Shown here one piece after another: positions 35,714-43,619 of a stretch of DNA of 64,000 nt. The stretch covers positions 1,426,001-1,490,000 of the forward strand of contig NZ_CBDCGN010000003.1 in the NCBI RefSeq assembly GCF_965216805.1, written 5' to 3'. The stretch is from Panacagrimonas sp965216805 (lineage in GTDB: Bacteria; Pseudomonadota; Gammaproteobacteria; Nevskiales; Nevskiaceae). The number at the start of each line of letters is the position of its first letter. Position 1 is the stretch's first letter. The notes beneath the pieces are model-generated. The model ran no database searches and had not been told where the DNA came from. It saw nothing but the letters and a program-made list of their open reading frames with translations. The position numbers and the translations under genes are program-made.

Positions 35714-36832
35714 TCAGATCCCGACCGTGGCGGCCTTGCCAACCGCGGCGCCGGATTCATGCTGCCAATCCGGCCAGCCGGCAGCTTCGTTCTGCTTCGC
35801 CGCAAGCACTCGTTCCTCCGGGGTGGCGAATTCCAGATCCCAGCGCTTCAGGGCCGGCTTGACGATCAGCTCGTGCCACAGCGGCGGAATCAGCGCGGTG
35901 AGAAAGCACACGAACACGCTGGGCATGACGATGCCTTCCTTGTGCGGCCGCAGCTTGTAATAGACCTGGTAGGAATTCAGATGATGGTCGGCGTGATTGG
36001 TGATCTCGAACGCCACCGTGCGCGAGAACCAGCCGAGGTGATTCCATACGTGCCGACGGCCGATGGGCGCACCCTTGAGCCGGATCAGCCCGTAGTGCTG
36101 GAAGTAGTTGAACGATTCCACCCACAGCCGCGCGACCAGCTGCGCCGCCAGGGCCAGTCCCACCGCCATCCAGCCGCCGACGGCAAAGATCGCGATGTGG
36201 AACAGACCCAGGGCCAACAGCGCGCGATAGCCGCGGTGACGGATGTTCCACGCGCTCAGGCCTCGCTTCTTCAGCGCCTTGCCCTCCATGCGCTGCGCAA
36301 ACAGGGTGCTCTCGACCAGCGAGCGGCCGGTGAAGGTGTAGAGATCAAGGCCGCGCCGGGCGGTATCGCCGTCTTCCTCGGTCGCCACGTCGATGTGGTG
36401 ATTGATCACGTGGCCGATGTCGCGGGTGCAGTCGAGGTAGCACAGCTGCACGTAGTGGCCCACCAGACGTGGCAGCTTGCCGCGCATGTGATAGAGCTCG
36501 TGCGAGGCAGGCACCAGCGGCACCACGCCCAACCAGGCCACGCTCAATACCGCGCCAAGCATTTGCCAGGCGGTCAGGTCATGCGCAACCACGGCCCAGG
36601 CCAGCACGAAATACTGCGCCAGCGGGCCGATTGAGCAGATCCAGATCGGCAGGTTGGCGACAAAGCCGTTCGACATGCGGCGCTGGCTGAAATCGGGGCC
36701 GACGATGGTGTCGAGAATGGCCAGGATCGGGAAGGAGGCAATGCCCACCCACACCCACTGCCCGCCAGCGATGAGACCCGCGATGCTCGCGGCCAATACC
36801 GCCACCGGGGTCCAATACTTCAAGTAGTCCAT
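35714..36832 (-). CDS. AlkB/XylM-type membrane di-iron hydroxylase
   Basis: 372-aa integral membrane non-haem di-iron monooxygenase. The His boxes are HELYH, HVINHHID and NHADHHLNSY, plus the NYFQHYGL motif shared by alkane and alkyl-aromatic hydroxylases. Hydrophobic helices occupy about residues 8-45, 60-110 and 190-230. Length and the NHADHHLNSY box look closer to xylene/p-cymene hydroxylases (about 370 aa) than to classical AlkB (about 400 aa), but I cannot decide. Neither rubredoxin nor a XylA-like reductase is adjacent. GGAGGAATGTC precedes the ATG. Divergent from merR. Confidence 0.88.
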   Translation of the reverse strand: MDYLKYWTPVAVLAASIAGLIAGGQWVWVGIASFPILAILDTIVGPDFSQRRMSNGFVANLPIWICSIGPLAQYFVLAWAVVAHDLTAWQMLGAVLSVAWLGVVPLVPASHELYHMRGKLPRLVGHYVQLCYLDCTRDIGHVINHHIDVATEEDGDTARRGLDLYTFTGRSLVESTLFAQRMEGKALKKRGLSAWNIRHRGYRALLALGLFHIAIFAVGGWMAVGLALAAQLVARLWVESFNYFQHYGLIRLKGAPIGRRHVWNHLGWFSRTVAFEITNHADHHLNSYQVYYKLRPHKEGIVMPSVFVCFLTALIPPLWHELIVKPALKRWDLEFATPEERVLAAKQNEAAGWPDWQHESGAAVGKAATVGI

Positions 36833-36905
36833 GACATTCCTCCAGTTGCACTGCCTGCTGAGTTGATGCCCGGGTCCGACCGGAAGTCATCCGCGGGTCT
36901 GGTAT

Positions 36906-37019
36906 TAACGTACAGTGAGATAATGCATAAATCAATAGTGCAATTTAAGTTGCCGACGAACGGCGGACGAATGGCGTTGCGCCGGGTAGGCAACAATGAA
37001 TAATGCGCTAACGTACAGT
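36906..37019. promoter_or_regulatory. Divergent hydroxylase/merR promoter region with repeated TAACGTACAGT
   Basis: The 230-bp gap is AT-rich compared with its surroundings. It carries an exact 11-bp direct repeat, TAACGTACAGT, at 36906-36916 and 37009-37019, one near each gene. The second copy is followed by TCGTAC, giving CGTAC twice 9 bp apart. These are the likely binding sites of the MerR-type regulator or another regulator of the hydroxylase. No convincing -35/-10 pair was fixed. Confidence 0.5.
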
Positions 37020-37062
37020 TCGTACAAGCGCGGCACCCTTGTCGCAATCCAGGTCCAAGCCC

Positions 37063-37812
37063 ATGAAAATGCGGGAACTTGAACGCCGTACCGGAGTGAC
37101 CCGGCAGATGGTCCAGTTTTATCTAGCGCATGGACTGCTGCCCGAACCGGTGCGCCCCAAGCCCAATGTGGCCGAGTACAGCGAGGAGCATGTGCGCGCC
37201 ATCGAGGCCATCCGGCGCCTGCAGACCGAGGGCCGGCTGAAGATCAACGAGATCAAGCAGGCGCTCAACGGGTCCGCTGCGGCGCTGCGTAACGACGTCG
37301 CGTCGTTGCCGCACCTGGATACCTTGTTTGCGCTGCGCACCGGTGTCGACACCCAGCTGGTGGCGCTGGATTCGCTGGAGACGCAAAGCCCGATGGCGCA
37401 GACCGATGCCAAGGTCCTGCAGGAGATCGGCGCCATCCAGATCCATCAACGCAACGGCCGCGCGTTTTTGTCGCGCATGGACGCGCAGGTGGTCGGGCTC
37501 TGGGGTGAGGCGCGCGCCGCGGGTTACACCGAGGCGCGGGGCTTCGATGCCACGACGGTCGGGATGTATCTCAAGGCAGCCCGCGAACTCGCTTTCGCGG
37601 AAATCGAGCTGTTCCAGAACCGCATCGAGGCGGATCTTCCGGTCGAAGAACGCGCGGCCATGGCGGAGGCGGGCAGCCGCATCATGCTCAGCGTGTTTAC
37701 CGTGCTGCGCATGAAGGCCGAGTTCGAGGCCTTCCAGCAAGCCGAGAAACGAACGGGCGATCCGCGGCGGTCGGCCGACCCGCGTCGACAGGTGAACCGC
37801 GCGGCGGCCTAG
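37063..37812 (+). CDS. MerR family transcriptional regulator
   Basis: 249 aa. The N-terminal winged helix MKMRELERRTGVTRQMVQFY and HVRAIEAIRRLQTEGRLKIN is MerR-like. The long C-terminal region (about 170 residues, helical, no Cys cluster) argues against metal sensing and for an organic effector. I start at ATG 37063; TTG 37039 is in frame upstream. It is divergent from the membrane hydroxylase, which is its probable target. Confidence 0.85.
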   Translation: MKMRELERRTGVTRQMVQFYLAHGLLPEPVRPKPNVAEYSEEHVRAIEAIRRLQTEGRLKINEIKQALNGSAAALRNDVASLPHLDTLFALRTGVDTQLVALDSLETQSPMAQTDAKVLQEIGAIQIHQRNGRAFLSRMDAQVVGLWGEARAAGYTEARGFDATTVGMYLKAARELAFAEIELFQNRIEADLPVEERAAMAEAGSRIMLSVFTVLRMKAEFEAFQQAEKRTGDPRRSADPRRQVNRAAA

Positions 37813-37835
37813 GAGCCTGGGCGGCCGGAATCAAT

Positions 37836-37875
37836 GGCAACTGCCGCAGAGCCTTTCGACCCTGCGGCAGCTGCC
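37836..37875. terminator. Strong hairpin between convergent merR and bicupin genes
   Basis: GGCAACTGCCGCAG (37836-37849) pairs with CTGCGGCAGCTGCC (37862-37875), 13 of 14 positions Watson-Crick, around a 12-base loop. It sits in the 81-bp gap between the stops of the two convergent genes. There is no long T tract, so it is a probable bidirectional transcript barrier, not a classical intrinsic terminator. Confidence 0.55.
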
Positions 37876-37893
37876 GACGCGATTGCGGTGAAC

Positions 37894-38760
37894 TTACTCG
37901 GGCAGCTGATCCCTGGTGATGACCCAGAGCTTCTTCGAGAACGGGCCGCGCGAGGTCCAGGTGATGTGCATGCCCGACGACAGCCCGATCACGTCGCCGG
38001 CGCGGAAGTGGTGCTGCTTGCCGGTCAGGGTTTCGACCACATCCACCTCGCCCTCCAGCAGCAGGATGGTCTCGTCGCCCAGCACGCCGGTGTAGGGCGT
38101 GATCAGCGCGCCCTTGCCATCGACGTTGGTCCCGGGGATGCCTTTTCCGGACCTCCAGATGCCGCTCATCATGGTGCCGGTCGATCCGCTGGGGCGGATG
38201 AAGAACAGCTCGCCGGCCACCTGCGGCCCTTCCTTGGGCTCGACGAAGTGATACGCCTCCCAATCCGCCGGGTTGTCGTTCATGTTGGTGACCAGCAGCT
38301 CGCCCGGCGGCGCAGCAGTGGCTTGGGTGCCATTGAAGATGCACCAGTACTTCTTGAAGTAGGGGCCGTTGATCTCCCAGGTCACTTCCAGATTCTTCGG
38401 GCTGCTGACGATGGAGCCGGGTGCGATGTGGAATTTCTGGCCGGTGGAGTTCACCGTCAGCGTGGCCGAACCCTCGATCACGCAGGCGGTCTCGTCGCCC
38501 AGCGGCGCGGAGTAGACCACCGTGTGCGAGCCGTCCTTGGCGCCGCCAGGCGAGGTCGGGCCGGTGCGCCAGAACCCGGCCATCAGCGTGCCCGAGGTGC
38601 CGTGGGTGCGGATCACGGCGATTTCGCCCTGCACCTGCTTGCCCAGACGCGGCTCTTCCCATTCAAACGGCACCCACTGATCCGGAGCCGGATTCTGAGT
38701 GCCGCCGTGGACCTTGTGATTGGCGGTGGAATCCACCTGTACGTTGTCGTTGACGCCCAT
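37894..38760 (-). CDS. Bicupin protein (DUF861/ChrR-like cupins)
   Basis: 288 aa with two related halves. Unit 1 (about residues 40-140): GEIAVIRTHGTSGTLMAGFW, SAPLGDETACVIEGSATLTV, GSIVSSPKNLEVTWEINGPY. Unit 2 (about 185-285): GELFFIRPSGSTGTMMSGIW, TGVLGDETILLLEGEVDVVE, GDVIGLSSGMHITWTSRGPF. Few metal-ligand His remain, so it may bind a ligand instead of catalysing. AGGAGATAACC precedes ATG 38760. It is divergent from the AraC-type regulator (38998), 237 bp away, which probably controlled it. Function unknown. Confidence 0.82.
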   Translation of the reverse strand: MGVNDNVQVDSTANHKVHGGTQNPAPDQWVPFEWEEPRLGKQVQGEIAVIRTHGTSGTLMAGFWRTGPTSPGGAKDGSHTVVYSAPLGDETACVIEGSATLTVNSTGQKFHIAPGSIVSSPKNLEVTWEINGPYFKKYWCIFNGTQATAAPPGELLVTNMNDNPADWEAYHFVEPKEGPQVAGELFFIRPSGSTGTMMSGIWRSGKGIPGTNVDGKGALITPYTGVLGDETILLLEGEVDVVETLTGKQHHFRAGDVIGLSSGMHITWTSRGPFSKKLWVITRDQLPE

Positions 38761-38997
38761 GGTTATCTCCTGGTCTGTAGCTTGTGTTGTCGGGGTTTCA
38801 AGGGCCGCGCTCGAGCGCGCGCCCATGGGTGAGCTCCGACAGGGTCGGCAAATCGACCGGCATGTGCTTGCCCGAGGTGGACCGATTGCTGTTCCGAGCC
38901 GGCATTCAGCGCTTTTGTCCGCCTGGCGATGGAGCGATACTCGGTAGCGTTTGCAAGGCTGCGCCGGTGTTCCGGTCGAGCGCACTGGAGTTCGCCC

Positions 38998-39953
38998 ATG
39001 ACCCAAGTCCTGACAACCGATGTGGTGGCGCCACGCCAAAGGGTGGCGTTCTGGCAGGAGATGGTGTCGCAGACCTTTGTCCAGGCGCATTGCGACTCCA
39101 GTGTCGGCGAGGCGTTTCGCGCCACCATCAGTACCGAGACTTTCGACCGCACCGAGATTTCGCGGATCGACGCCGGACCGCAGCGGATACACCGGCGAGC
39201 GGTCGACATCGCCAGGACATGCAAGCCGCGCTTTTACCTGTGCTACCACGCCAGCGGGCATGCGCGGTATCGCGAGCGTCACGCCGAAAACCTGTTGGGC
39301 CCGGGGGACATGATCCTGCTCGACAACTGCGAGCCGTATTCTGCCGAGTACGAAGATTCGGTGACGTCCCTGGTGCTGCACGTCCCTCACGATGTGCTGC
39401 GCGATCGCTTCCGGGTTCCCGAGCGCGCGCGCGCGGACGCAAGCTCGGCCGATCCAGCGGCCTGAGCCGCGTCGCGGGCGATTTCCTGCAGTCCTGTCTG
39501 GCGCAGGCCGCCAGTTTGTCGCCCGGCCAGCGTCCGCTGCTCGCCGATATGGCGCTCAATCTGTTCTCCAGCGTGCTCGCCGAGGAGATGGGTGAGCGCC
39601 CGGACGTGGGCACCCATCAGGCGGTATTGCTGGCAAGGATCAAGCAGTACGTTGGCGCCCACCTGCACGAGCCGGGCCTGGACCTGGAACAGGTGGCCGC
39701 CGCTGCCGGCGTGAGTACGCGCCAGATCAGCCGCCTGTTTCAGCTCGACGGGCTCAGCTTCGGGCGCTATCTGCTGCGGCGACGAAGCGAGCATTGCCGG
39801 CTGGCGCTCGCAAACCCGGCACTGCAGGGCCTGCGCATCAGCCAGATCGCGCTCGACAGCGGCTTCAACAACTTTGCGCATTTCAGCCGGGTATTTCGCG
39901 ACTACGCGGGCTGCTCGCCGAGCGAGTACCGGGCTCGAATCCTGGGCCGCTGA
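38998..39953 (+). pseudogene. AraC family regulator, frameshifted at a (GC)n tract
   Basis: Two frames together make one regulator. 38998-39465 encodes the N-terminal effector-binding half (MTQVLTTDVVAPRQRVAFWQ, LCYHASGHARY, GPGDMILLDNCEPY, LVLHVPHDVLRDR). The half from about 39440 to 39953 continues as SGLSRVAGDFLQSCLAQAAS and the AraC helix-turn-helix (LDLEQVAAAAGVSTRQISRL, SQIALDSGFNNFAHFSRVF). The frame change coincides with (GC)6G at 39423-39435. The shift equals one extra GC unit or one lost base. It may be inactive, phase-variable, or a sequencing error. Divergent from the bicupin gene. Confidence 0.85.
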
Positions 39954-39986
39954 GCCGGACCCTTGCGAAGGGGGCGCGGCGCCTTG

Positions 39987-40670
39987 CTAGCCCGCAGCCA
40001 AGCGGTTCGGCCCGGGCGATCCTGCGGATGGGCGCGACAACCGGCGCTTCGCCACCGGCTCCGTCGTGGCGCCGTGCAGCCCGTGCAGCAGGATGCGCGT
40101 CAGTTCGCGTGCCACACTCCTGATCGGCTGGCCGGCCGGCCGGTACCATTCCAGCGTGCTGTTCATCGCGCCGATCAAAAAGAAGCGCGTCATCGCCAGC
40201 GAGCGGCGACCGCCCTGGCCGCTGTCCTTCAGATAACGTCGCAACAGTGAAGTCCAGAACGCCTCGTACTCGTCGCGCAGGCCGATGTGGCGTTCGCGCA
40301 CCGCCCGCGGCACCTGGCCGAAGATGCGGATGTTGGCCGAGGTGTAGTCCTGCAGCTCCAGCAGTACGCGCAGATGGGTTTCAACCGCAGTGGCAATGCG
40401 CTGCTGTGGCGGCACCTCCGGCCCCAGCGCGTCCACCGCGGTGCGCACCGCGAGGTACACGTGCTCCACCCCCAGCCGCAGGATCTCCAACACGATCTCG
40501 TCCTTGGACTCGAAGTGGTAGTACAGGCTGCCGGCCTTCATGTCGCAGGCCGCCGCGATGCTGCGCAAGGACACCGCGGCGTAGCCGGATTCGCGGAACA
40601 GGCGCGCCGCGGTATCCAGGATATGGCGCCGCGACAGCTCGGCGCCGCCCTTGCGCCGCGCGAAGCTCAT
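39987..40670 (-). CDS. TetR family transcriptional regulator
   Basis: 227 aa. N-terminal helix-turn-helix: ILDTAARLFRESGYAAVSLR and AAACDMKAGSLYYHFESKDE. The C-terminal ligand domain is typical of TetR_C regulators of acyl-CoA metabolism. ATG 40670 overlaps the stop of the acyl-CoA dehydrogenase (ATGA), so it is coupled to it. A matching palindrome lies upstream of that gene (41867-41880), supporting autoregulation and control of the divergent carboxylase genes. Confidence 0.88.
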   Translation of the reverse strand: MSFARRKGGAELSRRHILDTAARLFRESGYAAVSLRSIAAACDMKAGSLYYHFESKDEIVLEILRLGVEHVYLAVRTAVDALGPEVPPQQRIATAVETHLRVLLELQDYTSANIRIFGQVPRAVRERHIGLRDEYEAFWTSLLRRYLKDSGQGGRRSLAMTRFFLIGAMNSTLEWYRPAGQPIRSVARELTRILLHGLHGATTEPVAKRRLSRPSAGSPGPNRLAAG

Positions 40671-41845
40671 GCGTGCATCCGCTTGGCCACTTCCTCGAGC
40701 ATCACCTCGGTGGCACCGCCGCCGATCGACTGCACCCGCGCATCCCGGCTCATGCGTTCGATGGCGCTGTCGCGCAGGTACCCCGCGCCGCCGTGGAACT
40801 GCAGGCAGTCGTACATCACCTCGTTGACCAGTTCGCCGCACAGCGCCTTGATCATCGACACCTCGCGCACCATGGATTCACCCTGCGCCACGCGCCAGCC
40901 GGTGAGATACAGCAGCGAGCGCGCCGCTGTGACACGCGAAGCCAGCATCGCCAGGCGCTGACGAATGGCCTGCTTGTCCCACAGCAGCCCGCCGAAGGCC
41001 TTGCGTTGCGTGACCCAGGACAAGGCCAGAGACAGTGCCGCGTCGCATTCACCCAGTGCCTGCGCACCCAGGGTCAGGCGCTCGTTCTGGAGGTTCTTGA
41101 CCAGTGCCAGAAAGCCCTTGCCCTCTTCACCGAGCAGGTTTTGCGCCGGAATTCGGCAGTCCTCGAAGACCAGCTCGGCGGTGTCGGACGACAGCCAGCC
41201 ATGCTTGCGCAGCGCGCGCGAAACGCGGAATCCCGGCGCGCCCTTCTCCACCACGAACATCGAGATCGATCCATGCGAGCGGCCAGCATCGCCGGTCTTG
41301 GCGGCCACAAAATAAATGTCGGCGTGGACGCCGTTGGTGATGAACATCTTCGAGCCGTTCAGCACCCAATCATCGCCTTCGCGGCGCGCGGTGCTGCGCA
41401 TGGCGGCCAGATCCGAACCGGCGTCGGGTTCGGTCATCGCGACCGCTGCGATCTTCTCGCCGGCGATCAGCGCCGGCAGGTAGCGCTGCTGCTGCGCCTC
41501 CGTACCCGCGTGCAGCAGGTGCGGGCAGGCCATGTCGGTATGCACCAGCACGGTCACCGCGAAGCCGCCGAAGGTGGAACGGCCGAGCTCCTCCGACAGC
41601 ACCAGGGTGGCCAGCGTATCCATGCCGGCGCCGCCGTATCTTTCCGGGTAGCGCATGCCCAGAAAGCCCAGCGCGCCCATCTGTCGCAGCACCTCGCGCG
41701 GCACGAAGCCCTGTTCCTCCCATTGCTCGCCGTGGGGTTTCACCTCCTGCTCCACGAAGCGACGCAGCGAGCTGCGGATCAGCTCGTGTTCGGCGCCGAA
41801 GGGGAAGGTCGCGGGGGAGAAAGCGTCGTCGCTTGGCGGTTTCAT
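40667..41845 (-). CDS. Acyl-CoA dehydrogenase
   Basis: 392-aa FAD flavoenzyme. Signatures: VAMTEPDAGSDLAAMRS, VLNGSKMFITNG, and the C-terminal CLQFHGGAGYLRDSAIER followed by RDARVQSIGGGATEVM. The Glu usually present before the GT(N)E loop is replaced by Gly, as in LCAD/isovaleryl-type enzymes where the catalytic Glu lies elsewhere. With the divergent acyl-CoA carboxylase this fits a branched-chain pathway (isovaleryl- or citronellyl-CoA type), but the substrate is inferred. Confidence 0.9.
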   Translation of the reverse strand: MKPPSDDAFSPATFPFGAEHELIRSSLRRFVEQEVKPHGEQWEEQGFVPREVLRQMGALGFLGMRYPERYGGAGMDTLATLVLSEELGRSTFGGFAVTVLVHTDMACPHLLHAGTEAQQQRYLPALIAGEKIAAVAMTEPDAGSDLAAMRSTARREGDDWVLNGSKMFITNGVHADIYFVAAKTGDAGRSHGSISMFVVEKGAPGFRVSRALRKHGWLSSDTAELVFEDCRIPAQNLLGEEGKGFLALVKNLQNERLTLGAQALGECDAALSLALSWVTQRKAFGGLLWDKQAIRQRLAMLASRVTAARSLLYLTGWRVAQGESMVREVSMIKALCGELVNEVMYDCLQFHGGAGYLRDSAIERMSRDARVQSIGGGATEVMLEEVAKRMHA

Positions 41846-41866
41846 GAGCGGGGCCGTCGTTGACTT

Positions 41867-41880
41867 CTAACAGTCGTTAG
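41867..41880. promoter_or_regulatory. Palindrome CTAAC-AGTC-GTTAG, probable TetR operator
   Basis: CTAACAGTCGTTAG (41867-41880) has perfect 5-bp arms and lies in the 134-bp gap between the divergent acyl-CoA dehydrogenase and carboxyltransferase genes, 22 bp upstream of the former. Its form resembles operators of TetR regulators of fatty-acid and branched-chain catabolism. It is the best candidate site for the TetR encoded at 39987-40670. Confidence 0.55.
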
Positions 41881-41979
41881 GTAGAAATTAACGCCTGCCG
41901 GGCTTCGCCGCAACCGGCTGCAGCGGTATCGCGGTATCGAGTTGCGGCGTGAACGGATCTGAGGGAGACAGCCGCACCG

Positions 41980-43578
41980 ATGACGCAGTGGCAAACCCGC
42001 GTTGCAAACGACACCCCCGTCTACGCGGCCAATCGTGTCCATCACGACGGCTTGCTGCAGACGCTGCGCGAGCGCCATGCGCGCGTGCTGCGCGGCGGCG
42101 GCGAGGCGCTGGCGCGGCGTCACCGCGAGCGCGGCAAGCTGCTGGCGCGCGAGCGCATCGATCTGCTGCTCGATCCGCTGTCACCGTTTCTGGAACTCTC
42201 GCCGCTGGCGGCCTGGGGCCTGTACGACAACGAAGTGCCGGCGGCCGGCATCGTCACCGGCATCGGGCATGTGCGCGGCGTGGCCTGCATGCTGATCGCC
42301 AACGACGCCACGGTGAAGGGCGGGTCGTTCTTTCCCGAGACGGTCAAGAAGCACGTGCGCGCGCAAGAGATCGCCGAGCAGCACGGTCTGCCGGTGATCT
42401 ACCTGGTGGACTGCGGCGGCGCCTACCTGCCGGAACAGGATCGTGTGTTTCCGGACAAGGATCATTTCGGCAACACCTTCCACCGCCAGTGCCGCATGTC
42501 GGCGGCCGGCATCCCGCAGATCGCCGCGGTGTTCGGTGGCTGCACCGCGGGCGGTGCCTACATTCCGGCGCTGGCCGACGAGGTGGTGATGGTGCGCGGC
42601 CAGGCGCGCATCCATCTCGGCGGGCCGCAGATCGTCAAGGCGGCGATCAACGAAGTCGTCGATGGCGAGCAGCTCGGCGGTGCGGAGATGCACACGCGCG
42701 TCTCCGGCGTCAGCGATTACCTCGCCGACAACGAGGCGCAGGCCCTGCTGCGCGTGCGCGAGATCCTGGACAAGCTCAACCGGCAGACGCCGCGCTTTGG
42801 CGCACTGCGCGAATCGCGGCCGCCGCGACTGGACGCCAGCGACATCGCCGGCATCGTTTCCGCCGATCCGCGCCAGCCCTACGAGGTGCGCGAGCTCATT
42901 GCGCGCCTGGTCGACGATTCCGATTTCCAGGAATTCAAGCCGGACTTTGGCTCGACGCTGGTCTGCGCCACGGCGTACTGGTGCGGCCATCCGGTCGGAA
43001 TTCTCGCAAACAACGGCGTGCTGTTTTCAGAGTCCGCGGTCAAGGGCGCGCACTTCATCGGGCTGTGCAACCAGCGCCAGATTCCGCTGCTGTTCCTGCA
43101 GAACATCACCGGCTTCATGGTCGGCGTGGACGCCGAGCGCGGCGGCATTGCACGCCACAGCGCCAAGCTGGTGTACGCCATGGCCACCGCGCGCGTGCCG
43201 CGCCTGACCGTGATCATCGGCGGCTCCTACGGTGCCGGAAACTACGGCATGTGCGGCCGCGGCTTTGCGCCCAACTTCCTGTTTGCCTGGCCCAATGCGC
43301 GGATCGCCACCATGAGCCCGGAGATCGCCTCTTCGGTGCTCACCGACCTGCGCCGCGCCAGCTTGAAGGGCGAAGGCAGCGAAGCCGAGATCGAGGCGAT
43401 CCGCGCCCGCACGCACGCGCAGTTCGAGCAGCAGAGCGACCCGTACTACGCGACCGCAAGGCTGTGGGACGACGGCATCCTCGAACCCGCGGACACGCGC
43501 GAGGTCATCGGCCTGTGCCTCGCGCTCGCCGCGGCCTTGCCGCCGAACACCGGCCCCTCGCCGGTGTTCCGGATGTGA
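41980..43578 (+). CDS. Acyl-CoA carboxylase carboxyltransferase (beta) subunit, MccB/AtuC/LiuB type
   Basis: 532-aa biotin-dependent carboxyltransferase. Acyl-CoA and biotin half-sites are visible: LIANDATVKGGSFFPETVKK, YLVDCGGAYLPEQDRVFPD, GGCTAGGAYIPALAD, and the C-terminal oxyanion region VIIGGSYGAGNYGMCGRGF. Pattern and length match 3-methylcrotonyl- and geranyl-CoA carboxylase beta subunits. It pairs with the downstream biotin-carrying subunit. Which CoA ester is used cannot be read from sequence by eye. Confidence 0.92.
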   Translation: MTQWQTRVANDTPVYAANRVHHDGLLQTLRERHARVLRGGGEALARRHRERGKLLARERIDLLLDPLSPFLELSPLAAWGLYDNEVPAAGIVTGIGHVRGVACMLIANDATVKGGSFFPETVKKHVRAQEIAEQHGLPVIYLVDCGGAYLPEQDRVFPDKDHFGNTFHRQCRMSAAGIPQIAAVFGGCTAGGAYIPALADEVVMVRGQARIHLGGPQIVKAAINEVVDGEQLGGAEMHTRVSGVSDYLADNEAQALLRVREILDKLNRQTPRFGALRESRPPRLDASDIAGIVSADPRQPYEVRELIARLVDDSDFQEFKPDFGSTLVCATAYWCGHPVGILANNGVLFSESAVKGAHFIGLCNQRQIPLLFLQNITGFMVGVDAERGGIARHSAKLVYAMATARVPRLTVIIGGSYGAGNYGMCGRGFAPNFLFAWPNARIATMSPEIASSVLTDLRRASLKGEGSEAEIEAIRARTHAQFEQQSDPYYATARLWDDGILEPADTREVIGLCLALAAALPPNTGPSPVFRM

Positions 43579-43619
43579 GCCCGGCCTTGAACGTGGACGA
43601 ACGACACACCCCGCCGCTG

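Noticed and set aside
39960..39972. CCCTT-GCG-AAGGG between the AraC and TetR gene ends as a terminator
   Set aside because: Only a 5-bp stem with a 3-base loop and no U tract.
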